This document shows, piece after piece, positions 1 to 11,972 of a DNA stretch of 64,000 nt. Origin of the DNA: Turritopsis dohrnii (lineage: Eukaryota > Cnidaria > Hydrozoa > Anthoathecata > Oceaniidae). Numbering within the stretch: position 1 is the stretch's first letter; each line of letters begins with the position of its first letter. Location: assembly GCA_027922465.2 (NCBI GenBank), contig BQMF02000209.1:620001-684000 (forward strand), read 5' to 3'. Both the position numbers and the translations under genes were made by a program. The notes under the pieces were generated by a model. It was given only the letters and a program-made list of their open reading frames with translations, did not search any database and was not told the origin of the DNA.

Positions 1-49
1 TTTTTTATGCTAAATAGTTATCAGTATTTTGCAATTCTTATATCTGGAG

Positions 50-1035
50 AAAGCTTTTTCTGAGATCTATCCAAATATATAATTTTTATTCTGAAAATGT
101 TTTTTCTAGGTCAGTAATAGTGGAAAAAAGGTTTATTACCCTCATTCATCTGAATGACATAATTTACTTGGGGACGCAATAATATTAAGTCTAATCCTTC
201 AGATATCAGTGATTATGACAACGTAAATCATATGCTTTAAGCATTCAATATTATGTATGTATATATCTTCTTAATTACGAACTGACGTCCTACACCGTTA
301 GCTTATAAGAAATAAACGATCATGAACAATATAATACATGATCCAAACTTACAAAAATCTGCATGAATCGATAACTTAAAGCGGAAATGTGTGTTGAATG
401 CAGGTTGTGCAGTTTTTTGAATGGTGCACGGTGATTAAGAAGACTGCTCGTAGTAATTAGTAACAGTTAAAAAACTGATAAGGTTAAATACAATTAGATC
501 AAATATACTACCAAATGGGATAGTATAATACCAAAATTCATTTAAATAGCTAGAGAAACATCAAATATAAGTGACGCAGTAGACAACCATTCTTGATGTA
601 GAGGACATTGAGCTGTGAGCTGTACTAATCCAGAGCTTAAAAAGTAATACAACCCACACGTGTACAAACGAACACAAGCCTCAGACATTTATAAGCAAAA
701 GCTTGTCTTTTTCACTCTGTTTACAAAGTATCGAGAACTTCTTTACGATCTTTTTTATCTTTAATTTCTTTCAAATCCATTTAACATTCATCACTTTGAA
801 ATCTAAGTGGTTACTGCGCTGGAATTCGAAGACGTACACTGCACGTTCCCAGAACACGCATTGATTTCATTGATTTTATTGACAGTCAAACACAAAGTAT
901 ACATTTTATGACGACACGACCAAATTTGCATTTTAAACACCTCGAGCATACACGATTCAAAAAAACAACGAAGAACAAAAACCAAAGCCGGTTGTAGCTA
1001 ATGTATTTCTTGCTTTCGCAGAAATCAAAAAATTT
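50..1035. repeat. Diverged segment repeat, copy A
   Basis: This stretch recurs in diverged form at about 8690-9440 and 9640-10465. Shared landmarks in order are ATCTGAATGA, a TGATTA-CGTAAATCA-like stretch, CTTCTTAATTACGAA, a TAGCTAGA...ACATYAAA block, CCAGAGCTTAAAAAG, TACARCCCACA, and near the end GCCGGTT followed by TATTTCTTGCTT and GCAGAAATC. No open frame is shared by the copies, so it looks like a non-coding segment or old mobile element. Identity was judged by eye. Confidence 0.55.
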
Positions 1036-2583
1036 GATCCAAAACAGAAAGAAAAAATCCATCCAAAATACTGCAAACAAAGTAAACATAGCAAACAACA
1101 TACAGGAACAGTTTGTCAGACGGTTTAAAGTTAGAGTGAAAAACTAAAATTGCTTGCTCCTTAACTGTAGGCGATCTTCGAAGCATTAATAACATAAGCG
1201 TAACTAAATTTCAAAGTGATGCTTCGAATTAAAAATAGCTGAAATCCTTCTGTTTTTCTCCGTATGGGACGGATAGAAGAGATAGATAGAACCACACTAA
1301 AAGCAATGTATTTCGCTTAGCGAAATCTAATAACATAATTTTTATTTCTGATCGTCACGATATCTAACTTCATATTTACACTCAGCCTCAGCTAAGATGA
1401 GCACGATCTTGGAACTAACAGCGATTACGACGATTACGACGATTACATTACCTTTTAATCGTCGCAACCAAAGACAAGTAGAATTTAGTAGATTTAATAA
1501 AAAAAATTTGGGAAAGCTTCAAAAACAAATTTTTTCTAGGTTAGGGGGCATAATTCACTTCCACGACAGGACTAGAGGGGAGAAATTAAATAGTACAAGA
1601 AATTTTACTTTTACTTCATTTTTTAAAAGTTTATCTTCGACATATAAATCTGAGGGTAAACATGAAACCTTTATGACTGTGTCAGCGATGTCAGCGAAGT
1701 TAACGTTTGAAAGGAGCTCTCAATGTGCTAAGATATAGATATTCTCTTCCCCTCAGAGAAAAACCAAGTCCTTTTTATGCAAAAAGTAATACTTCGAGTT
1801 TATCACATAAAGACTCAATAAAAGAATAAATTCGAAACAAATGCGTTGTAGAAGTATTGGAGCCACTATTTTGTTTCAATCTACTAACAGTAACCGAATG
1901 AAATGATTAGCCGAAATTCATTGGTTCATACAACGTCCATCTTAAATATTTGTTGGTTCACGTGGTAGTTTCAACTTTTTGATTAGGACGCCGCTTGCAT
2001 AATGGAAGACTATCAGCATGGCCGAAGAAACCCACTAGACTTTCGAAAGTTTATTGATCATTATTTTTGGGAAACTATCTGAGATTATTATATGTTGAAA
2101 GAACTGATTTTCCGAAATTTACGCAAGGTTAAAAAAATCACTGGTATAAACAACATGTAACGGAAACTTATCCAAAATGCGTTTGAAAACGATAAACATA
2201 TATATTTTCCAAACAGCAAATACGCTACAAAAAAAAAAGAACAAAAAAAGGAGGCTATTAGAAATCCTAATCTTAAATTAAACAAGAAACTAGAAACATT
2301 CAAACAAAATCAGAAACACACACACACAAAATATACTTACTAAATAACAGTCTTAAAAATACAGGGATGTGAAAAAAACCAAAACCATAGCTAAAACGTG
2401 ACTAATATAAGTCTCACAACACTAACATAAGTGCACACGAACGCCTCACAAAAACTGAAATGAATTTATACATACATCTAAAATCGAGCAGCAATTACAA
2501 CAAAAGGACAGTCACAATACGAAACAAAGAAATTACATAAAACATATAACACCCTAGAGAGGACAAAATACATCTATACACTA
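1036..2583. other. Intergenic stretch, no gene seen
   Basis: AT-rich sequence with no supported gene. A short ACG/ATT triplet run near 1420-1445 and a CA-dinucleotide run near 2318-2328 are the only patterns noticed. An open frame at 1397-1738 is driven by the triplet run and resembles no known protein. Confidence 0.4.
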
Positions 2584-2946
2584 TTATAACATAATACTGC
2601 TACATAAATGCAACTGGGGAGGAGAACCAAATGGCTGCACGTGCCGTGCCTCGGCTGCAATACAACATGACAACGACCTCAAAATCAAAATTATTGGAAA
2701 TTTACGTCCTAAACTAAATAGATCACTTGCGTTGTTAATGGAAGTATTACTGGCTTGACCATGGCACAACCATACTAAACTTTCAAATGTTTTGGTAAAT
2801 ACATTTGATTCAACCCAATTAAGGAGAAACTTTTGCAATCCGTTTGTAATGATCATTTCGCACGTTTTAATTAGTAATCCAGGTTCATTTGTTTTCAAGT
2901 CCTCGTCCCCCATCATTTTCCTTTTTGTCGTCTCCATACCGCTCAA
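2584..2946 (-). CDS. Unrecognised 120-residue ORF
   Basis: An uninterrupted minus-strand frame of 120 codons starting with ATG. The central part (about residues 10-65) has a globular amino-acid mix with Cys and Trp (for example LLNWVESN, WLCHGQ), more protein-like than the usual AT-rich chance frame. No domain is recognised, no promoter or splice partner is visible, and the C-terminal third looks random. It may be a lone exon, an old gene fragment or chance. Confidence 0.18.
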   Translation of the reverse strand: MSGMETTKRKMMGDEDLKTNEPGLLIKTCEMIITNGLQKFLLNWVESNVFTKTFESLVWLCHGQASNTSINNASDLFSLGRKFPIILILRSLSCCIAAEARHVQPFGSPPQLHLCSSIML

Positions 2947-3157
2947 TATTGCTGATTATAATCATTAATTGGAGAAACTTGTCCAACCATTCCAAAAATT
3001 CGTACTTCTTCAGTTCTAAGAATTTGTTCGATGAGAGAAGGAAACGTGTTTGGTTGGAGATTCCATACTGTGAGAGAAGAATGAAGAAATATGAGAGAAA
3101 TTTTAAAAAAGTTCAGGGGTATTACCAATTATGAATTTAATGTTTTGTTAAAACACG

Positions 3158-3309
3158 CAGTAAACTCTCTGTAATTCGAACATCAAAGGGACCGAATAAA
3201 CGGTTCCATTTATGGAGAGTTCCAATAACGAGAGGTGAAGGGACCATGAAATTTGTTCGAATTGGAGAAAGTTCGAATTATGAAAGTTCGACTTATAGAG
3301 AGGCGACTG
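3158..3309. mobile_element. pogo/Tigger-like miniature element
   Basis: A 152-bp segment whose ends are imperfect inverted repeats: left CAGTAAACTCTCTGTAATTC, right (reversed) CAGTCGCCTCTCTATAAG followed by TCGAAC. The interior repeats TTCGAA-type motifs, as in Tigger/pogo-derived MITEs. A TA lies at the right edge (3310-3311) but not at the left, so the left target site has mutated. A related piece is at 62574-62650. Confidence 0.5.
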
Positions 3310-3361
3310 TATAACACAAAGAAAGTGAGAAGCCTATTCAAGTTAAAGATTCGAAATCTGC

Positions 3362-3510
3362 ACCCCACTGGTTAAATCGTCTGAAAACGTCTGAAAACTA
3401 ACATTGATACAACATTTGCAAATCAACGTTGAACCAACATTGGATCAATAACGTTATTTCATCAGATGGAAATTCAACGTTGAATCAACGTTTTAAGAAT
3501 TATGTCACAT
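3362..3510. repeat. AACGTT-rich palindromic repeat, partial copy
   Basis: This block is dense in CAACGTTGAATCAACG-type words, each a near-palindrome around AACGTT. It matches part of the unit repeated at 4866-5192, including the landmark ATAACGTTATTTCA. It begins at CCCCACTGG, and the later cluster ends at CCCACTGGG, so both edges carry the same CCCACTGG word. Confidence 0.6.
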
Positions 3511-4865
3511 CAGTGCTGTCAATGTCTTAAACTTTATTTCATGTTCCCAGGTAAGCTATCCTGTTTTTATAAAGCTCTGGAATCTTGAAGCACAGCTCAT
3601 CTTCCTCATCAGCTTATACCCATTTTATTAATCAATAGATGACCACTTTTTTAATTGACTAGTCGAATATGATTCTAAAATTTGTATACTATCAAGCTGA
3701 AGATAAAAAGGAAACACAGATATGTTTATTATTTCGCAAGGCCAAGTAAAAGTTTTTATTATGAAGTTCAGGTACAAATAACATAAAGATTTTTATACTG
3801 TATAGTTTTAAAAGGAGTATTTTGAAACGTCCACGGAAGAGTGTTCTCTAATGGATTTTTAAACTGACGGTGTTCCTTTTTAAGCTTGATCTCCGGCAAA
3901 ATTTTTCAAAGTCTCTTAACTTTTATGATGCTCTCGGGAATGTAATTAAATGAATTCGAAGTTATTACTTCTTAAGCACAGACTTTTCTTGACGCAACAA
4001 ACTTTTTATTACTTAATTACTTCTTGAAGATTCTTTCGGGAATACAACTTTGAATTAAAATCTTTTTTAAAAGATCTCTAAATTGAAGCAAGACTGAAGT
4101 TTTATATGAAACAACAAAGTTTAATTGTTATCGTTGTTAAAAGGTAAAATGTAAAATACCGCAACATCATTCTGCATTATGCATATCGTGTTAAAACGTA
4201 AACTAACATTCATTTACTTTATTTTTTATCTGATACCATCACTCGTGTTTTTAACATTCTTTTTTTAATGAATCAAACAATCGTGTTTTCATAATTCTTT
4301 TTAATGAATCAAAAGGTCTGAAGTTTATCTAGAAATGCCTCAACAACGATCGTCACTTATATTCGGTTCCTCGGTTTTTTGATCTTGATTTTTAAAATTA
4401 TTTTCAGTTTATATACACATGTATATATATGTTAATGTTTTATGTTTTTTTGTTTTGTAAAGAACGCGTTTATAAGGAACCTGAGGCTGAAAATGGCTTA
4501 AAAATAATGAATTGCTCAGGAAGTTACTAGGCTGAAGAATGAAAAAACAGCAACAATTTTCTTTTTCTGAAATGTACTAAATTCTTGTGTGATGATAATA
4601 ATAGAAACGTGTCACGCCAAATGAAAAAACACAGTTAATAAGCAAGGAACTTAATAAGAACCTTTGAAGCTGAGAACTCCAGCCCTAAAGCAAGTGATCA
4701 GGTTTCTTATGAAAAAAGAAAACGTGTATGAAAGTCATTGTATATATTTATTATATATTTGTTAAGAAACATGCTAAAACGGAATTTGCTGTTATGTCTT
4801 GTCTCTAATGTAAAATGAAGTTCTCTTTCAAGCTGATCGAAATCATGTTTTAAACCAATATTAAG
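3511..4865. other. Spacer between AACGTT clusters
   Basis: AT-rich, no gene or repeat recognised. It could be the body of one element whose ends are the two AACGTT clusters, but no transposase-like frame is present. Confidence 0.35.
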
Positions 4866-5192
4866 TCAAGGTTACACATCAAACGTTGAATCAACATCAG
4901 TATGTCAACGTTGAAACTGCCATGGTGAAATAACGTTGTCTCTGCTTTCAGATTCAATCATAATCCAACGTTGGTTCCGACGTTGGGAAGTGACGTTGCA
5001 TCAACGTCTGCTCATCAACATTAACACAACGTTGAATATAAAACGTTGAATCAACGTTGGTATTTTAACGTTGTAACTTAGTCTGTGAAATAACGTTGCC
5101 TCACCTTTCAAATTCAATCATAATTCAACGTTGTTCCGACGTTTTGGTGTGACGTTGATTCAACGTTGAACCAACGTTCGCATGCCCACTGG
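4866..5192. repeat. AACGTT-rich tandem repeat, about 155-bp unit, two copies
   Basis: Two adjacent imperfect copies of a unit of about 155 bp. Each contains AACGTTG/CAACGTT words, the block TTCAATCATAATYCAACG and the block TGAAATAACGTTGYCTC. The cluster ends at GCCCACTGGGATCC. Confidence 0.65.
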
Positions 5193-5320
5193 GATCCTTG
5201 TAGTGAGATGTAGTTGTAAAGACTACAAGAGATGCGGAAACAAAACATCTCCAAGTACGGGTCATGTGGTTACATAAACAAAAGATTAATTGCTCGTTAA
5301 ATCTTATTTTTATTAAACGC

Positions 5321-5515
5321 TAGTAACCTGGGTAAAAATTTTCGAAAATGATGTACGCAAATCCCGTGTCGAAAAAAGGTGACGAAAAATACAATCAAGG
5401 TGTGCAAACCCCGTGATGAAAATTTGAATCACCTGGGGATGCAATGCAATGGTTCCCCCGCGACGATAAAAAACTGACGTCACACCACGTGCTACTATAT
5501 AATAATCGTAAAAAA
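5321..5515. promoter_or_regulatory. CRE + E-box module, copy 1
   Basis: The sequence holds a perfect cAMP-response palindrome TGACGTCA (5475-5482), a perfect E-box CACGTG (5486-5491) and TATATAA (5496-5502) within 28 bp. The surrounding segment, from TAGTAACCTGGGTAAAAATT to the TAATCGTA after the TATA-like word, is repeated about 280-300 bp downstream. Regulatory function is inferred from motif content only. Confidence 0.4.
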
Positions 5516-5622
5516 CTGCATGGCCTAACGAAAAATATGACCACGATTAAGAAGATTTTGACCGTAAAATTAAACAAAATTTATCACAGAGTGTGACACA
5601 CACTCGCTATTATATATAAGAC

Positions 5623-5795
5623 TAGTAACTCGGGTAAAAATTTTTACTGAGTCTAACTTCGAAAAGGATGTGTCATATTCGACTTTCCCGTGACGAAACA
5701 TTAAATCGCCGATTTGGAAACAATGGTTCCCCTGTGACAATAAAACAAAAAAACTGACGTCACACCACGTGCTACTATATAGTAATCGTAATTGT
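5623..5795. promoter_or_regulatory. CRE + E-box module, copy 2
   Basis: Second copy of the module: TGACGTCA at 5755-5762, CACGTG at 5766-5771, then TATATAG at 5776-5782. Flanking sequence outside the motif core has diverged, while the stretch from the CRE to TAATCGTA is almost unchanged. A small ORF starts 20 bp downstream, at 5802. Confidence 0.4.
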
Positions 5796-5801
5796 TTTTA
5801 G

Positions 5802-5966
5802 ATGGAGAAACAGAATCATGAAGGAACCAAGGAAAATTTTTCCCGAAGTACTGCTATTCTCACGTCTTCGTTTTCAGTACGACTTCAAAATATTACTTTT
5901 CACGTTGTATGTAGAACGTGCAAATCTAATAACGATATTAGTAAAATTAAGAATATTTCCCAATAG
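5802..5966 (+). CDS. Small ORF (54 codons) or first exon
   Basis: ATG at 5802 opens 54 codons to TAG at 5964. The N-terminal half is hydrophilic (MEKQNHEG...). A possible splice donor (TCA|GTACGA, phase 0, after residue 25) would allow joining, also in phase 0, to the candidate exon at 7218-7502, with a miniature transposon in the intron. The combined product would be about 120 residues with two hydrophobic segments. No family is recognised, so this gene model is speculative. Confidence 0.2.
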   Translation: MEKQNHEGTKENFSRSTAILTSSFSVRLQNITFHVVCRTCKSNNDISKIKNISQ

Positions 5967-6082
5967 TGTAGTGTGAAATGACTTCCATTCTAAAGCAAAT
6001 CTATGGAGTAAAGTGAATCTTTTGTTTGCCTCACGTCGTCGTCTACGTTGCCGTCGTAGTTTCGTAAGGTGCCTATTATATA

Positions 6083-6982
6083 CAGTGTGTCCACGAGAAA
6101 GTGGGCACCTAACTTTCAATAAGTATATCTTTTGTTTTTCGTGCTTGTTTTTTTCAATTTTTATATTAACAGAAAGAAGATTTTTTGCTCTTTCTAAATA
6201 TATGACCTTTTTCATAGAAAAAACAATTTTTCGGGAAATATAATCGATTTTACCATGAAACCATGACATTAAATCAATAATGATCAATTAACGCTTGCTT
6301 GAATAGCAGTTAATGACTCAATTAGCATGGGAAATCATATAAAACTAAAACATTGCAATAAAGCTGCGTTTATACAAGGGAAACTTTACGTTTTCACAAG
6401 CTTGAAACATGAAGTTTCATTTCTTAAATTCTTTTACAAAGATTTAAGAACTTTGAATCGTGCTTTTTGATGGTGGATTTCTACCCAGAAACTGTTGTCT
6501 AAAAGCCTGACTAACAGCTACATAACTTTTTGACTCATGCAACTTTTTTCTTATGATCGAATGAATTTCATAAAAAGTTTGTTTTTTCGCTTATAAAGAT
6601 TTTGGCAATGCGTTGGGAATATGAAATTATTAAATCATATTAAAAAATTTAAGAAATACACAATGAAAAAAAGTTTGTGCCTTCTAAAAAAATTTCGTGA
6701 CAAAATTAGCACAACACCACCAACAGCGGTTGTTTCAACGAAACAAAAGGCTAATTGCTCGTTAATAGTCTGTTTTATTGATCATTACAAAATTAACAAC
6801 CGTATCGAAACAAAAAAAACTTAATATTCTTTAAAATAAATTTTTTTATAAATAACAACTTATATTTTTGGAAAGTTTTGAAAATCCTCTTTCTAACGGT
6901 ATAAAAACCGCATTGTATTGTTGAAAATTCGAAAAGTTATTTGTGTTTTAAACAAGGTGCCCACTTTCTGGTGGACACACTG
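6083..6982. mobile_element. Tc1/mariner-type miniature element (900 bp)
   Basis: Ends are 28-bp inverted repeats with one mismatch: CAGTGTGTCCAC at the left, and the reverse complement at the right reads CAGTGTGTCCAC, both continuing into AGAAAGTGGGCACCT. A TA lies immediately outside both ends (6081-6082, 6983-6984), the target duplication of IS630-Tc1-mariner elements. There is no transposase frame, so it is non-autonomous. Confidence 0.85.
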
Positions 6983-7217
6983 TATAATATAACGGAATGA
7001 AAACCGGAACAGTTTAAAGAAATCCTAAGTTTTGGACTAAATTATATTTAGTATAAAGATATGTGAATATTTCGCTAAAATCTAATATATGCGTAGTTTC
7101 CGACAGTTGAAGATAGTGTTAAGCTTTAAGTTTAACCTTTGTTTCTTTTCTTTTTTACGAAATATACAACGGAGAGCAAGTTTGCATCAGCACTAAATCA
7201 CTCGTCCATCCTTGAAG

Positions 7218-7502
7218 ACACTGTTTGAACAATTATGTACGGCCTTAACCCTCGGGGTCAGTGGCTACGCATTGGGTGAAGGAATAACTGACTTTCCCCA
7301 TCGAGGTTTTAGTAACCCATCCGGCTGGTCACGTTGGTACGAAATCACGTTTGAGATATCGAGAAGTCAACCATGGAGAACATTTTGGAACGAACTCTCA
7401 TGGATACTTATTGTATTTTACTTTACACTACTGATAATCGCCACAAGACCAAGTGATCCAAAGAAAAATGTTGCTTTCATTTCCCTCGATAAGGAAGAGT
7501 AG
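7218..7502 (+). CDS. Candidate terminal exon, membrane protein, unrecognised
   Basis: The frame is open from 7197 to TAG at 7500-7502. After a possible acceptor (CCTTGAAG|ACA) it encodes about 94 residues: a hydrophobic stretch near the start (CTALTLGVSGYAL), a Trp-rich middle (GWSRWYEITFE, WRTFWNELSW), a strong membrane segment (ILIVFYFTLLIIA) and a charged tail ending in DKEE. This composition is far from random AT-rich sequence, so it is probably a real exon. No family is recognised, and its upstream exon is unknown (a weak candidate is at 5802). Confidence 0.35.
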   Translation, partial: TLFEQLCTALTLGVSGYALGEGITDFPHRGFSNPSGWSRWYEITFEISRSQPWRTFWNELSWILIVFYFTLLIIATRPSDPKKNVAFISLDKEE

Positions 7503-8689
7503 ATACGAAATATAAGATACTACTCTACTTTTTACAATTGGCTTAACGTCAAATTCATTTCAAACACTGAGGTTGTTTGAAGAAGGAGCGACTAACACCG
7601 CAACTTCGTTTCACCTTATGAAGAATGTCCAAATTTCGATGACATTGCTATTTCGACATCAGCACGCTTCAGAAATTTTAAATCCAGTGTGATGATACGT
7701 TCTTGATTGAAAACAACTTCCAAGATTCACTTTCAAAGAGAACACTGCAGCTAATCATCCTGATTACAATGGTCACAGCCAATAGCCGAAACAGACATTT
7801 TAATCAGCGTTCACCAAGGTGTTGTTCACCGCCATCCTTGCATCAAAACAAGTGCAGGAATGCTTGGATACGACGCTGTCCATGATTGGGTGAGCGTGTG
7901 CCTGATTGTTCGATTTTTGAACTTTCCATTTATTTAAAGACCTTTTATCAGTTTTAGTTGTTGTAATGTAAACATATGCAATGATATTGATAAACTCTCA
8001 TTAAAGTAGTGATACGTTATTATTCAGATAAATATATGGCAACATATGGATAAATTCTTGGTTCAAAGATCACACTTTCCTCTTTTATCTTTCATCCTGG
8101 TACAATTTGAATGATTGCTTAAACAAGCCATGCGTTATGTCCAGATTGCGTTGTATAATGGCTTTCATTATGTGGAACAGTCAGGAATTTGCATATTGAA
8201 GACATTGATCAAACAAGATGCCCTTACGGGCAGAAGGATTTCTGCAAAATCAGCTGAAGTATGAAAATGGAAGACTAACAATAACATTCTTGAATCTTGA
8301 TAGATTTTGAATGATTGAACAATACAATACAACATTGACTGCTGCTCAGTGTAGACTGCACACAGCAGGTCGGGATTGTGACACACAAAGTAAAATGAGC
8401 TTTGTTATTGAAATTTTGAAGTTAAATATGTTCAAACAGCTGGCCAAAGGTGTGCTACCAATGAAAATTTTCATGAATAAATGATTTGAAATTATATGTT
8501 GACTCTTTTGAATGTTTGAATGAGAGTGAGAAATGTAAAAAGTACTCTTATATATAATTACATAAACAATACACAAATTACATAGAAAAGAAATGCATGA
8601 CATAACAATCAACCCAAAATGACCTAATTTAATCTAACACAATAGAAGAAAAGTTTATAAAAATTCTTTTAGAAATTCGAAAAGGTTGA
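7503..8689. other. Non-coding stretch
   Basis: No gene supported. The first few hundred bases could be the 3' UTR of the exon ending at 7502. Short open frames here have no protein-like character. Confidence 0.35.
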
Positions 8690-9440
8690 ATGATCAAGGC
8701 ATGCCGAAAGTGTAATTGATACTATGTAAAACTTTATTGCATATATACATCTGAATGACATGAAACATTGTTTATTTTGGGTATACAACATACGATTAAG
8801 TTTATATTGATCTTTTCTGATATCACAGTGATTACGTATGAAAATCACATAATTTGCTTTAAACATTTGATATGTACTTCCAATCTTCTTAATTACATAC
8901 AAACAGAATTCCCAATGTTGCAAATACAAAAAGTAATCAAAGATCTTGATCATTAAAAGTATATGCTCTATAAATTTATACCAAAATTTACCAAAATTTT
9001 GTATTGTGTTACTAATAGTACAGTATTTTGAATTTATACACAGAACATTTCAATTTGCCAGGATAATGATCAAGGCTATATTATTACAAAACAAAACGCG
9101 ATTATAGAAAAAACATATCAACAAACAAATCAACAAACATAAGATAATAATAAATACATAATAGTTTATACTGACGCTCGACCCACACACAAGCCACATA
9201 CAAACAGGAATAAATTCACAACAGATAACACGAGCAAACACGGGTCCACACAGCACGTAAAAATTGAACACAACGTAATTGTTCATTAACAATCGTGATT
9301 AGGAATATCATTCGTAAATAGGGGCATTGTCAGTATAACTTAGCTAGAAAATCATCAATCAAAAGTGGTGCAGAGCAGACAACCACTACAGAATGTTGGA
9401 GCTGAGGAGGAAACTGTATTAAAGTATTACAACCCAAACA
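8690..9440. repeat. Diverged segment repeat, copy B
   Basis: Matches copies at 50-1035 and 9640-10465 through CATCTGAATGACAT, the TGATATCACAGTGATTACGTA region, CTTCTTAATTAC, TAGCTAGAAAATCATCAAT, the GCAGACAACCA block and TACAACCCA. Partial relative to the other two. Confidence 0.5.
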
Positions 9441-9639
9441 AGAACCAAAAAAAATCTATCTAGAAAGGCTTAAACACTGAAACATTTTTCCCTAATAGGA
9501 ACACATACCTCTTTGACTTAAAACTTCTTAATTTACAACTTTTTAGTTAGAAAAGAATTATCACACTACAGTAGAATATTATACGTATTCCTCAGAGCTT
9601 CATAAAAGCTACAAAAACTTTATTGACACTACAAACACT

Positions 9640-10465
9640 TTAAACTATATTTACCATCAGACCACATACTTATTTACATCTGAATGAAAAATACTTACTT
9701 TATTTTGGAATAAAGTATACAGAATAATGAGTGTACATTGATCATTTCTGATTTCAAAGTAATTACGTAAGTAAATCATGCACATACTTCAAACACTAAA
9801 GATTGCTATCAATCTTCCTAATTACGAATGGACTAATTGCAAACAAAAAAGTAAACAAAAATTTTGATCATGAAAAATACAAAACTGAAAGTTGAATGTT
9901 TTTTACAGGATGTGAAGTGTTTCGAATTGTATATCAAAATTAGGAAGGCTGTCCATAATTAGAGACAGTGATAACCTAAAAACTACTGATCACCGACAAA
10001 AAACAATACTGCACTTCAAAGTACCATACAAGCACATAAGCTTAAAATATAGCTAGAGTGAAACATTAAAGATATAAAAAGTGATGCTGAGTAGGCAGAC
10101 AGTTGGAGCTGATATGGAACTTAAGCTGAGCTGTACGCATCCAGAGCTTAAAAAGCATTACAGCCCACATTTGAAACAAACAATTCACCATTGAATCATA
10201 ATAATATAATATAACATAATAATAAATTACTGCTACAAATTTTATTCTTCATCTTCAGTTTTGGAAATGTGCATCTTCTTTAATACTGACTAAAGCTGCT
10301 TTGGTATCCTTTTGGTGTTTCTTCGACTGAAATGCGTGACTTAGGCTTCGTGTAAACATTCGCACGAGATTTTCAAAAACCGCTAGGTTTGGACAGTAAG
10401 AAGAAGAAAAAGAACAGAGCCGGTTTTAAGGTATTTCTTGCTTACGCAGAAATCCAATAAGGTTG
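9640..10465. repeat. Diverged segment repeat, copy C
   Basis: Matches copy A through ATCTGAATGA, GTAATTACGTAAGTAAATCATG, CTTCCTAATTACGAA, TAGCTAGAGTGAAACATTAAA, CCAGAGCTTAAAAAG and, at the far end, AGAGCCGGTT...TATTTCTTGCTTACGC. Copies B and C are adjacent, and copy A is about 8 kb away in the same orientation. Confidence 0.55.
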
Positions 10466-11856
10466 TTATTAATGTATAGATCAGTTTTAAATTGCATCTG
10501 CATTTGCATCACGCTGCTTCATTTCGTTTCTCCGAGAATAAAGCATTCCGATTTTTAACAATCAGCGCTGTGAGTTTTGTTTGCATGCAGATTGCATGCA
10601 CCGAAAAAAAATTGCATTTGGTTGTCTATAAGAATTCCAATAAACTGATATTTAGTACGCCAATTTGTGCAAATGTCACTGTGAGTGAAGAGGAAATGTT
10701 GAAATGGTACGTATATTTACGTTCTTTAGAAATATACTCGTTCGCAATGATTTTTGATGAAATTTGTCCTCAGGGAAGTGCTTGCTCTAAGTATTAATGT
10801 TGTTCATGTACATCTGCTCCACTTTTAACATCTCTGTTAACTTCTGCTTTTTAAAATTTGACGATTTTCAATTTTTTACAGCAGTATACCAGCTATTCCG
10901 ACTTTGGTAATATCCTGTTTGGAAATCTGCTGTGTAATCGTTATGAAAGTAACATTTGCAGCTTTAAGCTCCTGACATCAAATACTTTCTGAGCAAGGTA
11001 ACTCAATAGCATTTACAACTAGGAAATATAGAGTGAAAATATTCCAAGGAGTCATTATTTTCTACCACAGTTCTCAGTAAGTTTGGCATAAATTCAGACC
11101 AGAGGCGTAGCATGAGCTCATTCAAACTTTATGGAGAGTTTAATCATCAAAGTAGGAAAGTTAAACTTCCACGTAAATTAAACGAAAATTAAGACAGAAA
11201 AAGAATATTTACGCTATGTAAACACACTTTGACAATACAAATACATATCAGACTGATTAAGAGAGCTCGGGTCTCGTTTAATCAGATGCTTATATAAACG
11301 CACGCACTAATGATTATGAATGAATAGACAATATAAGACAAACTGACATTAATTGCTGATTTAAAGCCTTTTCTTGAATAGCAAATCAACGTTAACTAAT
11401 AGAAGCTAGATAAAGCCATTTTCATGGCTATACAAAGAAATGTTTATATAAATCAAACATCGAATTTTGTTGATCTTAATTAGTATGAGTAAGAGATATT
11501 TTCTTTAGTAAGGTAGGGAAAAGTTTTTGTTTTTTTTGCTTGAATGTATGCCATTATAACTGCTTTTATCTCAAGAAAAGGTAACAGAGAGGTTTGACAA
11601 AAAGACAACTAAACTTGCTTTAATTAGTGATTTACTCTTTTAATATTTCATTCTGCTTTGGCTCTTACGACAACTTCATAGTACCTGTTATTCCTTTGTA
11701 AGCCTTGAATATGGTTTGTGTTCGGTAGCTACGACAATCATTTATACTTTGCATATAATTTGTTAATGATAATTCTTTAAAACTGCATATAATCAGTTTA
11801 AGATAAAATGAAATATGTAATGTGAAATATGAAGTGTTTAGTAAGTGAGTATTCAT

Positions 11857-11889
<33 letters not shown>

Positions 11890-11972
11890 ATAGATTAATA
11901 AAACTAATCTAAACGAAGAAAGCGCCACTGCATCAAAATTTTACAATATTCAGAAAATTTGTGTAACATCTA
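10466..11972. other. Intergenic stretch, no gene seen
   Basis: No supported gene. A poly-T run of about 28 lies near 11860-11887. Frames such as 10492-10797 (101 codons) have no recognisable character. Confidence 0.35.

Noticed and set aside
1397..1738. 113-codon open frame on the plus strand
   Set aside because: Begins in an ACG/ATT triplet run and has no protein-like pattern, codon bias or splice context.
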